Positions 33,898-42,798 of a stretch of 64,000 nt of DNA are shown here, in pieces; position 1 is the first letter of the stretch, and every line of letters starts with the position of its first letter. Below the pieces are notes generated by a model. The model ran no database searches. It had not been told where the DNA came from and worked only from the letters and a program-made list of their open reading frames with translations. The position numbers and the translations under genes are program-made. The stretch comes from Microbacterium azadirachtae (GTDB lineage Bacteria; Actinomycetota; Actinomycetes; Actinomycetales; Microbacteriaceae), in assembly GCF_000956545.1 (NCBI RefSeq), contig NZ_JYIT01000072.1, forward strand, positions 25,736-89,735. The letters run 5' to 3'.

Positions 33898-36339
33898 ATG
33901 GCGGACCGCATCGATCCCGGCGCCGGCGGCATCACGACGGCGCGTGCTCCGCTGACCGCGGCGGAGGTCGCGGAGCGACGGGCGCGCGGCGACGCGAACG
34001 TCATCGAGTCGCGCACCAGCCGCAGCTTCGGCGAGATCTTCCGGGCGAACGCGTTCACGCGGGTCAACGGCATCTATCTCGTGATGTTCCTGCTGATCCT
34101 CGGCACGGGGTACTTCATCGACGGGCTCTTCGGCCTGCTCATCATCGTGAACAGCGTGGTGGGCATGGTGCAGGAGGTGCGCGCCAAGCGCACGCTGGAC
34201 CGGCTCGCGCTGCTGAGCAAGGCTCCCGCCAGGGTCGAGCGCGCGGACGGGGTCTCGGAGGTCGACGTCGAAGAGCTCGTGCAGGACGACATCGTGCTCG
34301 TCGCCGCCGGTGATCAGATCCCGGTGGACGGGATCGTGCTCGACGCCACCGGCTTCGAGGTCGACGAGTCGCTGCTCACGGGGGAGTCCGAGCCGGTGCT
34401 CGCCGGGCCCGGCTACGAGCTCAAGTCGGGCAGCTTCGTGGCGGCGGGCTCGGCTGCGTTCCGCGCGACGGCGGTCGGGGAGCACGCGTACGCCGCGCGC
34501 CTGGCCAAGGAGGCCTCCGAGTTCCGTAAGCCGACCTCGCAGCTGCGTGCCGGGATCGATCAGATCCTGAAGTACGTCACATGGGCGCTCATCCCGGTCG
34601 GCGTGCTCACGATCGTGAATCAGATCTGGGGTCACGCGGAGGACTGGCGGAATGCGGTGCGCGGCCTGGTCGCCGCCCTGGTCCCCATGGTCCCCGAGGG
34701 TCTCGTGCTGATGACGAGCGTCGCGATGGCCGTCGGCGTGATCCGGCTCGGCCGTCGCAACTGCCTCGTCCAGGACCTTCCGGCGATCGAGCAGCTCGCC
34801 CGCGTCGACGTGGTGTGCACCGACAAGACGGGGACGCTCACCGAGGACGGGATGCGGGTCGGAGCGGTCGAACGGCTCGCCGACGATGCGCGGATCGACG
34901 CGGCTCTGGCCGCGATCGGCCGGGCCGAGGGCAAGCCGAACGCGAGCATGGCGGCGATCCTGGAGTATGTCGGAGACGCGCCGGCTTTGACCGTGCAGAC
35001 GTCCGTGGCGTTCTCCTCGGCGCGCAAGTGGGCCGCGGTGCAGTGCCCCGCCACAGGCGCGGCGGCCGTGGAGAGCTGGGTGCTCGGAGCTCCCGACGTG
35101 CTGCTTCCCGAGGGGGATGCCGTGCGCACCCGCTCCGATGCGCTCGCCGCCGAAGGACTTCGCGTGCTCGCGCTCACCCGCGTCGATGCGGCGCTTCCGG
35201 ATCCGGAGGCGTCCGGCGACGGCCTGCCCGCGGGACTCGTCCCGACCGCGCTCGTCATCCTGGACCAGCGCCTGCGCGCCGAGGCGCCCGGAGCGATCGC
35301 GTACTTCGCGCAGCAGGACGTCGGCATCAAGGTGATCTCCGGCGACAACGCGGCGGCGGTGGGTGCGATCGCCGCCGAGGCGGGCGTGCCGAACGGGCGG
35401 GACGCGGTGGATGCGCGCACGCTGGATCCGGACTCCGCGCACTTCGACGCCCAGGTGCGGGCGCGCACGGCCTTCGGGCGGGTCACGCCCACGCAGAAGC
35501 GTGCCATGGTGCATGCGCTGCAGGGCGACGGGCGCGTCGTGGCGATGACCGGCGACGGGGTCAACGACGTGCTCGCGCTCAAGGACGCGGACGTCGGCGT
35601 CGCGATGGGATCCGGATCGCCGGCGGCGCGCGCGGTGTCGCGCATCGTGCTGCTGGACAACTCCTTCGCGACGCTGCCGCATGTGGTCGCCGAGGGGCGC
35701 CGCGTGATCGGCAACATCGAGCGGGTCGCGACCCTGTTCCTCACGAAGACGCTGTACTCGATCCTGCTGGCGCTGCTCGTCGCGGTCACCGCGGTGCCGT
35801 TCCCGTTCTTCCCGCGGCACGTGACCCTCATCGCGTGGTTCACGATCGGCATCCCGGCGTTCTTCCTCGCGCTCGCCCCGAACACGGCCCGCGCGCAGGA
35901 CGGCTTCGTGCGCCGGGTGCTCGATGCGGCCGTGCCCGGCGGCATCGGGGCGGCGCTCGCGTCGTACGGCGCGTATCTGACGGCCCGGGCCGTGCTCGGG
36001 ACGGGCCACGACACCGCGAAGCTCACCTCGTCGACGGCGTTCCTGGCGCTCGTCATCGTCGCGTTCTTCGTGCTCATCACGGTCGCCCACCCCTTCCGTC
36101 CCTGGAAGATCGCGCTCGTGGGCGCCATGATCGGCGGGATGCTCGTCGCCATCCTGACCCCGCTCGGATCCCGGATCTTCGACGTCGACCTGCACGACGC
36201 CCGCGCCGTCCTGATCGCCTGCGCGTTCGGCGCGGCGGGCATCGGCGTGCGCTATGCCGCGCGGGCGCTGCTGCGGGCCGTGTACGGCGCGGTGACCCGG
36301 CGGCGGCAGCGTCGCGAGGCCGTGGCCGGGCAGCGCTGA
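33898..36339 (+). CDS. ctpE: P-type cation ATPase, CtpE-like (probable Ca2+ transporter)
   Basis: The 813-aa ATPase has the actuator motif LLTGES, phosphorylation site DKTGTLT (Asp at about 309), hinge MTGDGVNDVLALKDADVG and about ten membrane helices. The ALVPMVPEGLVLMTS helix and the missing heavy-metal CxxC domain place it with mycobacterial CtpE rather than copper pumps. N-terminal segments (FGEIFRANAFTRVNGI; GLLIIVNSVVGMVQE) match CtpE closely as remembered. CtpE imports Ca2+ and affects the cell envelope. It is co-transcribed with the SDR gene. Confidence 0.87.
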   Translation: MADRIDPGAGGITTARAPLTAAEVAERRARGDANVIESRTSRSFGEIFRANAFTRVNGIYLVMFLLILGTGYFIDGLFGLLIIVNSVVGMVQEVRAKRTLDRLALLSKAPARVERADGVSEVDVEELVQDDIVLVAAGDQIPVDGIVLDATGFEVDESLLTGESEPVLAGPGYELKSGSFVAAGSAAFRATAVGEHAYAARLAKEASEFRKPTSQLRAGIDQILKYVTWALIPVGVLTIVNQIWGHAEDWRNAVRGLVAALVPMVPEGLVLMTSVAMAVGVIRLGRRNCLVQDLPAIEQLARVDVVCTDKTGTLTEDGMRVGAVERLADDARIDAALAAIGRAEGKPNASMAAILEYVGDAPALTVQTSVAFSSARKWAAVQCPATGAAAVESWVLGAPDVLLPEGDAVRTRSDALAAEGLRVLALTRVDAALPDPEASGDGLPAGLVPTALVILDQRLRAEAPGAIAYFAQQDVGIKVISGDNAAAVGAIAAEAGVPNGRDAVDARTLDPDSAHFDAQVRARTAFGRVTPTQKRAMVHALQGDGRVVAMTGDGVNDVLALKDADVGVAMGSGSPAARAVSRIVLLDNSFATLPHVVAEGRRVIGNIERVATLFLTKTLYSILLALLVAVTAVPFPFFPRHVTLIAWFTIGIPAFFLALAPNTARAQDGFVRRVLDAAVPGGIGAALASYGAYLTARAVLGTGHDTAKLTSSTAFLALVIVAFFVLITVAHPFRPWKIALVGAMIGGMLVAILTPLGSRIFDVDLHDARAVLIACAFGAAGIGVRYAARALLRAVYGAVTRRRQRREAVAGQR

Positions 36340-36382
36340 CCTCGCCGGACGATCCGAGGGAGCCGGCGACCGGAGTCCGCCG

Positions 36383-37537
36383 TCACTGCGCGCGGGCGAG
36401 CGCGACCTTCCGTGCGGCGCCGACGCGACGCACGGAGGCGCGCTCCGCGAGCGCTTCGCCGATCGCCCCGGCCCGGCGGGCGAGCACCTGCGACTGCCGC
36501 TCCACGAGCGCGTGGAACGCCGCCGCCGCCACGAGGCTCAGCGGCACGCCGATCAGGCAGGCGAGCCACCACCGCTCCGCGCCGAGGAGGTAGCAGAGCG
36601 TGGCCAGGATCGGGGCGTGCACGAGATAGAGGCTGAACGAGATCCGCCCCAGCCACTGCATCGGCCGCGTCCCCAGCGCACGCTCGGCCCGCGGCCAGAT
36701 CACGGCGAGGATCACGAGCAGGGCCGCGCCCGCGCCCGCCAGCGCCCACAGCACGTCGGCGGCGATCGTGCCCGCCGTGAGCGGGCGGGCCAGCCAGCTC
36801 GCGATGAGCATCGTTCCGGCCAGCGCGGCGACCCAGGGGAGGGCGCGACGTGCCCGCGGGCCGGCCGCCAGTCCGCGCAGGTCGTCGAAGCGGACGGCGA
36901 TGAGCGTGCCGAGCAGGAACACGGGCAGGTACGCGAGCGCGGAGTTGCCGCTCGCCCGCCCCGCGAACATCAGCACCACGGTGAGCACCCCGACGGGCAC
37001 GGCGAAGCGGCGCACGCGCAGCGCCACCCAGACGTACAGGGGGAGCAGCAGGGAGAAGAACAGCTCCCACCGCAGCGACCAGAGCACGTTGTCGATCGGG
37101 TAGTCCGCGCGCAGCAGCGTCATCTGCGACAGCACGTCGCCGGCCGAGACGCTCGTGGCCTGGGCGTCCTGCATCCAGGAGTCGTCCGGCATCGTCGACG
37201 CGTCGCGGGGGATGACCTTCACGAGCAGGGCGGCGGCGCCGAGCGCGGCGATCACCGGCACGTAGAGCCGGAACAGCCGTGCCGGGAAGTAGCGCGCCCA
37301 GGAGAATCCGGGTCGCAGCGCCGGCAGGGCCACGACGAGACCGGAGAGCACGAAGAAGACCATGACGGCTTCGGAGCCGGCGATCAGCAGCTTCAGCGGC
37401 GACTGCGTGAGCACCGCCCAGCCGGCCGGATCCAGCCAGGGCTCCGCGATCAGCGAGGCGTGATGGATGAGGACGATCCCCGCGGCCAGCCCGCGGAGTC
37501 CGTCGAGAGAACCGATCCTGTTACCGTTCCGTGACAT
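36383..37537 (-). CDS. Acyltransferase family 3 membrane protein
   Basis: The 384-aa protein has about ten hydrophobic segments and the family start IGSLDGLRGLAAGIVLIHHASL, containing the Arg and His used for acyl transfer (OafA/YrhL-like). It O-acetylates or acylates envelope sugars in known members; the target is unknown. ATG 37537 (MSRNGN) gives a normal family N-terminus. A start at 37591 would add 18 residues and cannot be excluded. Confidence 0.85.
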   Translation of the reverse strand: MSRNGNRIGSLDGLRGLAAGIVLIHHASLIAEPWLDPAGWAVLTQSPLKLLIAGSEAVMVFFVLSGLVVALPALRPGFSWARYFPARLFRLYVPVIAALGAAALLVKVIPRDASTMPDDSWMQDAQATSVSAGDVLSQMTLLRADYPIDNVLWSLRWELFFSLLLPLYVWVALRVRRFAVPVGVLTVVLMFAGRASGNSALAYLPVFLLGTLIAVRFDDLRGLAAGPRARRALPWVAALAGTMLIASWLARPLTAGTIAADVLWALAGAGAALLVILAVIWPRAERALGTRPMQWLGRISFSLYLVHAPILATLCYLLGAERWWLACLIGVPLSLVAAAAFHALVERQSQVLARRAGAIGEALAERASVRRVGAARKVALARAQ

Positions 37538-37618
37538 CCCTTTCCACGGTAGGGGCGCAGTCTGGACGCCCCCTGGACCGTTCCTGGGCACCCGCGAAGA
37601 GTGCGTCGGCCGGGCGGC

Positions 37619-38116
37619 TCAGTCGGCGGCGACCACCACGACGTCGCCTCCCGTGAGGGCCACGAGCTCGTCGAAGCTCATCGGCATCACGGTGTGCGGA
37701 GTGCCGCCGGCGGTCCAGACGACGTCGTAGTCGCGCAGTGCCGCGTCGATCACCGTGCGCACGGGAGAGGGGTGGCCGACGGGCGCCACACCGCCGATGG
37801 CCTGCCCCGTCACCTCCCGCACCGTGGCCGCAGGCGCCATCACGACGTTCGCCGCACCCACCGCCGCGGCGAGCAGATCGAGGTCGACCCTGTGCCGTCC
37901 GCTCGTCATCACGAGGAGCGGCTGCTCGTCGGCGAGGAACAGGAGGCTGGATCCGATCGCGCCGATCTCACAGCCCAGCGCCGCTGCGGCCTGCGCCGCC
38001 GTGCGCGCCGAGTCGGGCAGCTCCCGCACCTGGGAGGCGAGTCCTGCGGCGCGGACGTGCTCCTGCACGAGCCTGCTTCGTTCGGGAAGGGGGGCGGTCG
38101 CGGCCTGGTCGGTCAT
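37619..38116 (-). CDS. YbaK/EbsC-family aminoacyl-tRNA deacylase-like protein
   Basis: The 165-aa protein is a single YbaK/ProX domain with KS(L)LFLAD-type strand (GSSLLFLADEQPLLVMTSG), VGHPSPVRTVID and VWTAGGTPHTVMPMSFDELVALTGG. Members clear misacylated Cys- or Ala-tRNA(Pro). Such a role would fit the proS gene some 5 kb away, though they are not linked in an operon. ATG 38116 stands 6 nt after a -10-like CAGCAT on the minus strand and is divergent from pepN. Confidence 0.85.
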   Translation of the reverse strand: MTDQAATAPLPERSRLVQEHVRAAGLASQVRELPDSARTAAQAAAALGCEIGAIGSSLLFLADEQPLLVMTSGRHRVDLDLLAAAVGAANVVMAPAATVREVTGQAIGGVAPVGHPSPVRTVIDAALRDYDVVWTAGGTPHTVMPMSFDELVALTGGDVVVVAAD

Positions 38117-38122
38117 GCGACC

Positions 38123-38128
38123 ATGCTG
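38123..38128 (-). promoter_or_regulatory. -10-like hexamer of the YbaK gene
   Basis: Minus-strand CAGCAT ends 6 nt before ATG 38116; leaderless spacing. Confidence 0.35.
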
Positions 38129-38159
38129 GCACAGCATCCCACCCGGTCGGAGGTCATGG

Positions 38160-38165
38160 AACGAT
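38160..38165 (+). promoter_or_regulatory. -10-like hexamer of pepN
   Basis: AACGAT ends 6 nt before ATG 38172; leaderless spacing. Confidence 0.4.
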
Positions 38166-38171
38166 GGATCC

Positions 38172-40667
38172 ATGACCACCGCCAACCTCACCCGCGCCGA
38201 GACCTCCGCACGGTCCGCGAGCATCACCCTGCGCCGGATCAGGCTCGAGCTCGACGTCGCCGACGCCGCCGATGCCGCGACGACGGGGTTCCCGACCACG
38301 AGCACGCTCGAGTTCGACGCGACGGCGACGGAGACCTGGGTGGACTTCATCGGCGAGGACGTGCGGGAGGTCGTGCTCAACGGCCGTGTGCAGGACGTCG
38401 ACTGGGACGGTGCGCGCATCCGGCTCACCGGCCTCGCCGCGCACAACACGGCGGTGATCCGCGCGACCGGTGCCTACAGCCGCTCGGGCGAGGGCCTGCA
38501 CCGCTTCGCCGACCCGGTCGACGGCAAGGTCTACCTCTACACGCACGACGAGCCCGCCGACGCCCGCCGCTTCATGGCGTGCTTCGAACAGCCCGACATG
38601 AAGGCGCCGCTCACCGTCGTCGTGACCGCGCCCGAGGGCTGGGAGGTGCTGGCGAACGAGTCGCCCGTCTCCGTGCGCACGGGTGCCGGGCGGCAGACGG
38701 TGGAGTTCGCGCCGACCCTCCCGCTGTCCAGCTATCTCACCTGCATCGCGGCCGGGCCCTACGTGCGCGTGTCGTCCGAGTGGCGCCGCGACGATCTCGT
38801 GGTGCCCCTCTCCGTGCTGAGCCGCGCCTCGATGGCGGAGCACCTCGCCGCCGACGAGATCCTGGAGGTCACACGGCAGGGGCTGGACTTCTTCGCGGAG
38901 GCGTTCTCGTTCCCGTACCCCTGGGGGAAGTACGACCAGATCTTCGTCCCCGAGTACAACATCGGCGCGATGGAGAACCCCGGCCTGGTCACCTTCACGG
39001 AGTCCTACCTGTACCGCGGCGCGGCCACCCGTGCGCAGCGGCAGGCCCGCGCGAACACGATCCTGCACGAGATGGCGCACATGTGGTTCGGCGACCTGGT
39101 CACGATGCGGTGGTGGGACGATCTGTGGCTGAAGGAGTCGTTCGCCGACTACATGGGGGCGCACGCCTCGGTCGCGGCGACGGAGTTCACCGACGCCTGG
39201 GTGGCGTTCGCGAACCGGCGCAAGGCCTGGGCGTACACGCAGGACCAGCTGCCCAGCACGCACCCGATCGTCGCCGACATCGCGGATCTGGAAGCGGCGA
39301 AGCTCAACTTCGACGGCATCACCTACGCCAAGGGTGCGGCGGTGCTCAAGCAGCTCGTCGCCTTCGTGGGGGAGGAGGCGTTCTTCGACGGCGCACGGCG
39401 CTACTTCGCGCGGCACGCCTACGGCAACACGACCCTGGAGGACCTGCTCGTCGAGCTCGAGGACGCCTCGGGGCGGGACATGCGCGCGTGGGCGCAGGCC
39501 TGGCTGCAGACCACCGGCATGAGCACCCTCGCCATCGAGCGCGGTGCGGACGGCACCGCGGTGGTCGTGCAGAGCGATCCCCGGCCGCATCGACTGCAGA
39601 TCGGCCTGTACGAGCTCCGGGGCGACTCTCTCGCGCGGCGGGAGCGGATCCCCGTCGACATCGCCGAGGAGCGCACGTCGATCGCGCTGCCCGACGCCGA
39701 CCTCGTGCTGCTGAACGACGGCGACCTCACCTACGCCAAGGCCCGCCTCGACGACCGTTCCCTCGCCGCCGTCGAGCGGGGTCTCTCTTCGCTCGACGAC
39801 CCGCTCGCCCGCGGTCTCGTGTGGTCCGCGCTGTGGAACGCGACGCGGGACGGCGACCTGGCCGTGGCCCGCTACCTCGACATCGTGCGTGCGCACGCCC
39901 CGGCCGAGACCGACAGCGCGCTGCTCGGCGGCGTCGTCCTGAACGCCGCGGCCGCCATCGGGCACTATCTGCCCGGCCGCGACCGCACCGCAGCGCGTCG
40001 GGCCTGGCTCGACACCACGTGGCGGGCGCTCGGCGGAGCCCTTGCCGGGAGTGATGCGCAGCTCATCTGGGCGCGCGCCTTCGCCGCGGCGGCCTCGTTC
40101 GACGACGCACGCCGGCTCGACGTGTCCACGCTGCTCATCGGGGCGGGTCCCGAAGGGCTTCCGATGGACGCGGATCTGCGCTGGGAGCTGCTGACCGCAC
40201 TCGTGACCACGGGGCACGCGGGCGCCGAGGAGATCACGGAGGAGCACCTGCGCGACCACACCGCGAGCGGACGCACGGCAGCCCTCGCGGCGGCGGCGTC
40301 GACGCCGAACGCGGCCGTGCGGGCCGCGGACTGGCGAGCGGCGTGGGGCGACCTGACGCTCAGCAACGACCACCTCGACGCGACGATCCGCGGGTTCGCG
40401 GCGGGCGGCCGCCGCGATCTGGTCGAGGCGTTCGACGAGGAGTACTTCACCCGGATCGAGTCGGCCTGGGCGGAGCGCTCGATCGAGATCGCCCGCCGCC
40501 TCGTGATCGGCCTCTACCCCGAGACCGAGACCACGGAGCTCGTCGACGCCTGGCTGGACGCGCATCCGCAGGCTCCGGCCGCGCTGCGCCGCATCGTGCT
40601 CGAGCAGCGCGATCATCAGCAGCGCGCGATCCGGGTGCGGGACGCGCAGGGAGTCCTGGTGGGCTGA
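38172..40667 (+). CDS. pepN: Aminopeptidase N (M1 family)
   Basis: The 831-aa M1 metallopeptidase has the exopeptidase motif GAMEN at 265-269 and zinc site HEMAH at 299-303, with the third ligand Glu in KESFADY about 20 residues later. The long C-terminal ERAP1-like helical domain is normal for actinobacterial PepN. It is cytoplasmic, with no signal peptide, and removes N-terminal residues from peptides. ATG 38172 follows the -10-like hexamer by 6 nt. Confidence 0.94.
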   Translation: MTTANLTRAETSARSASITLRRIRLELDVADAADAATTGFPTTSTLEFDATATETWVDFIGEDVREVVLNGRVQDVDWDGARIRLTGLAAHNTAVIRATGAYSRSGEGLHRFADPVDGKVYLYTHDEPADARRFMACFEQPDMKAPLTVVVTAPEGWEVLANESPVSVRTGAGRQTVEFAPTLPLSSYLTCIAAGPYVRVSSEWRRDDLVVPLSVLSRASMAEHLAADEILEVTRQGLDFFAEAFSFPYPWGKYDQIFVPEYNIGAMENPGLVTFTESYLYRGAATRAQRQARANTILHEMAHMWFGDLVTMRWWDDLWLKESFADYMGAHASVAATEFTDAWVAFANRRKAWAYTQDQLPSTHPIVADIADLEAAKLNFDGITYAKGAAVLKQLVAFVGEEAFFDGARRYFARHAYGNTTLEDLLVELEDASGRDMRAWAQAWLQTTGMSTLAIERGADGTAVVVQSDPRPHRLQIGLYELRGDSLARRERIPVDIAEERTSIALPDADLVLLNDGDLTYAKARLDDRSLAAVERGLSSLDDPLARGLVWSALWNATRDGDLAVARYLDIVRAHAPAETDSALLGGVVLNAAAAIGHYLPGRDRTAARRAWLDTTWRALGGALAGSDAQLIWARAFAAAASFDDARRLDVSTLLIGAGPEGLPMDADLRWELLTALVTTGHAGAEEITEEHLRDHTASGRTAALAAAASTPNAAVRAADWRAAWGDLTLSNDHLDATIRGFAAGGRRDLVEAFDEEYFTRIESAWAERSIEIARRLVIGLYPETETTELVDAWLDAHPQAPAALRRIVLEQRDHQQRAIRVRDAQGVLVG

Positions 40668-40681
40668 GCCCCGCGCGGTCC

Positions 40682-40687
40682 TAGAGT
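40682..40687 (+). promoter_or_regulatory. -10 hexamer of the antiporter gene
   Basis: TAGAGT ends 6 nt before ATG 40694; leaderless spacing. Confidence 0.5.
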
Positions 40688-40693
40688 TCTCGC

Positions 40694-41866
40694 ATGACGT
40701 TCGCGACGCTCGCGCTCCTCGTGCTGGTGGGACTCGCCGGTCCGCTGCTGTCCGCGCGGCGCGCCTGGCGGGTGCCGCTCATCGCGGGCGAGCTGCTCGC
40801 CGGCCTCGTGGTCGGCGCCACCGGGTTCCGCTGGGTGGATGCGACCGAGCCGACGCTGACCCTGCTCGCCCAGATCGGGTTCGGTCTGATCATGCTCGTG
40901 ATCGGATCGCACATCCCGGTGCTGAACCGCACGGTGCGCGCGGCGGTCGGCAAGGGCGCGCTCGGCGCACTGCTCGTCGCCGTGGTGGCGATCGGCCTCG
41001 GCATCGGGGTCGCCGCGCTGTTCGGCACGCAGCACGGCGCCGTGTACGCGGTGCTGATCGCCTCGTCCTCGGCGGCGCTCGTGCTGCCGATGCTGCAGTC
41101 CCTGAGCATCACGGCAGCATCGGCGGCGCAGCTGATCGCGCAGATCGCGATCGCCGACGTCGCCTGCATCGTCGCGCTTCCGCTCGTCCTGCAGCCCTCG
41201 CGGGTGCCCCTGGTGGCGCTCGGCGGTCTGGGGATCGCCGCCGCCGGCGCGGTGCTCGTGATCGTGCTGCGTCGGATCGGGCCACGGCGGCTGCACCGGC
41301 TGCACAAGCTCTCGGAGTCGCGCCGGTTCGCGCTCGAGCTGCGGCTCAGCCTGCTGGCGCTGTTCGCTCTGGCGGGGATCGCCCAGTTCACCCACGTCTC
41401 GGTCATGATGGCCGGCTTCACGCTCGGGCTCGTGCTCGCCGCCATCGGCCAGCCGCGGCGCCTGGCCCGGCAGCTCTTCGGCATGACCGAGGGCTTCTTC
41501 GGCCCGCTGTTCTTCGTCTGGCTCGGTGCCTCCATCGACCTGCGCCACCTCGTGGCGCACCCGCAGATGATCCTCCTGGGCCTCGCGCTCGGCGCCGCCG
41601 CGGTGCTCGCGCATCTCCTCGCTCGCGCAGCCGGGCTGCCTTGGTCGCAGACGGTCGCGTCCGCCGGTCAGCTCGGCGTCCCGGTGGCGGCGGTGGCGCT
41701 CGGCGTGGAGACCTCGTCGCTCCTGCCGGGCGAGGGCGCTGCGATCCTCCTCGGCGCCCTGGTCGCCGTGGTGTCGTCGTCGGTGGCCGTCGCGGCGGTG
41801 TCGAAGCGCGCGGCGACGCCGGCGGAACCGCCAGGGCCCGCCCCCGCGGAGAGCCGAGCGGGGTGA
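40694..41866 (+). CDS. CPA2-type cation/proton antiporter (Kef-like), membrane part only
   Basis: The 390-aa protein has about 12 membrane segments and the Na+/H+ exchanger domain pattern: LIAGELLAGLVVGATG near the start, QIAIADVACIVALPL in the middle with the ion-binding Asp, and FFVWLGASIDLR. It lacks the cytoplasmic TrkA-N/TrkA-C domains of full-length Kef. It exchanges K+ or Na+ for protons. It is convergent with the MBL gene and has its own leaderless-type promoter. Confidence 0.87.
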   Translation: MTFATLALLVLVGLAGPLLSARRAWRVPLIAGELLAGLVVGATGFRWVDATEPTLTLLAQIGFGLIMLVIGSHIPVLNRTVRAAVGKGALGALLVAVVAIGLGIGVAALFGTQHGAVYAVLIASSSAALVLPMLQSLSITAASAAQLIAQIAIADVACIVALPLVLQPSRVPLVALGGLGIAAAGAVLVIVLRRIGPRRLHRLHKLSESRRFALELRLSLLALFALAGIAQFTHVSVMMAGFTLGLVLAAIGQPRRLARQLFGMTEGFFGPLFFVWLGASIDLRHLVAHPQMILLGLALGAAAVLAHLLARAAGLPWSQTVASAGQLGVPVAAVALGVETSSLLPGEGAAILLGALVAVVSSSVAVAAVSKRAATPAEPPGPAPAESRAG

Positions 41867-41881
41867 CGCCGGTCCCGGGGG

Positions 41882-42520
41882 TCAGACCTCGAGCTCGTCG
41901 CCCGGATCCAGCTCGAAGAACTCGCCGCCGTTCTGCTCCGTCGCCCATTTGAGGCGCCCGCGGTGCATGGTGGACCCGATCACGGACAGCGTCATGTCGT
42001 GCGTGCCGAAGGCGCGGCGCGGCGTGACGGCGAGCACGAAGTCGATCGCGTCGCCGATCTTCAGCCACGGTGCTCCGAGCGGGGCGGCGAGGGTCTGCAC
42101 CTCGACGCCCTCGGGGACCGCGTAGGAGTCGCCGGGGTAGTAGAGCTCGTCGTCGACGAGCACGCCCACGTTGTCGATGAGCGGGATGGACGAGTGGATC
42201 TCGGCGTGCACCCCGCCGAAGAAGCGCAGGGTGAAGTCGCCGACCGTCACGCTGTCGCCGGGAGCGACCTCGGTGATCTCGTAGCCCTCCGCGGCGCGGA
42301 CCACGCCGGCGGGGCCGAAGACCGGCGTGCCCGGCGCATCCCGCAGGATCCGGTCCAGGTGCTCGGGGGTCCAGTGGTCGGGATGCTCGTGGGTGATCAC
42401 GACGCCCACCAGACGCTGCAGCTCGTCCAGCGGGAGGGTGAAGCTCCCGGGGTCGATGAGGAGGGTCTGCCCGTGGTCGTCGATGCGGAGCGCGGCGTGC
42501 TCATGCTTGGTGATGCGCAT
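41882..42520 (-). CDS. MBL-fold (UlaG/YtkL-like) metal-dependent hydrolase
   Basis: The 212-aa metallo-beta-lactamase-fold protein opens with HEHAALRIDDHGQTLLIDPGSF and has the metal motif THEHPDHW plus later GGVHAEIH and DSYAVPEG segments, typical of the Zn-dependent hydrolases of the UlaG/YtkL group. The substrate is unknown. ATG 42520 follows a minus-strand -10-like TACGCT by 6 nt. It is divergent from tRNA-Glu. Confidence 0.85.
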   Translation of the reverse strand: MRITKHEHAALRIDDHGQTLLIDPGSFTLPLDELQRLVGVVITHEHPDHWTPEHLDRILRDAPGTPVFGPAGVVRAAEGYEITEVAPGDSVTVGDFTLRFFGGVHAEIHSSIPLIDNVGVLVDDELYYPGDSYAVPEGVEVQTLAAPLGAPWLKIGDAIDFVLAVTPRRAFGTHDMTLSVIGSTMHRGRLKWATEQNGGEFFELDPGDELEV

Positions 42521-42526
42521 GCTCCG

Positions 42527-42532
42527 AGCGTA
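42527..42532 (-). promoter_or_regulatory. -10 hexamer of the MBL gene
   Basis: Minus-strand TACGCT ends 6 nt before ATG 42520; leaderless spacing. Confidence 0.45.
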
Positions 42533-42580
42533 ATCCTGCGCGGCGCGACACTCCCGGGGATCGCGATCGACCGGCCCCGA

Positions 42581-42610
42581 TTTGGCGGGCGCTGAGCGTC
42601 ATGTCATACT
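42581..42610 (+). promoter_or_regulatory. Possible promoter of tRNA-Glu
   Basis: TTTGGC (42581-42586) and CATACT (42605-42610) are 18 nt apart and would start transcription about 30 nt before the tRNA. Confidence 0.35.
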
Positions 42611-42648
42611 TGAACGGTTGTCGCGAGACGGAAACGGATCGCAAAGAC

Positions 42649-42721
42649 GGCCCCATCGTATAGCGGCCTAGTACGCCGCCCTCTCACGGCGGTAACGCGG
42701 GTTCGAATCCCGCTGGGGTCA
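42649..42721 (+). tRNA. tRNA-Glu (anticodon CTC)
   Basis: The 73-nt cloverleaf has acceptor GGCCCCA/TGGGGTC (one G-U pair), anticodon stem CCGCC/GGCGG with loop CTCTCAC (anticodon CTC at 42683-42685), T-arm CGGGTTCGAATCCCG and discriminator A. CCA is not encoded. It is followed by a terminator and then proS. Confidence 0.96.
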
Positions 42722-42731
42722 CAGGCAGCAC

Positions 42732-42763
42732 ACGAAAGCCCTCGGTTCGCCGAGGGCTTTCGT
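42732..42763 (+). terminator. Terminator of tRNA-Glu
   Basis: A 14-bp perfect stem (ACGAAAGCCCTCGG and its complement) is capped by a TTCG tetraloop, 11 nt past the tRNA. Confidence 0.9.
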
Positions 42764-42786
42764 CGTCTGCGGATCCGATCGCGTCG

Positions 42787-42792
42787 TATCCT
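42787..42792 (+). promoter_or_regulatory. -10 hexamer of proS
   Basis: TATCCT ends 6 nt before ATG 42799; leaderless spacing. Confidence 0.5.
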
Positions 42793-42798
42793 CGACGA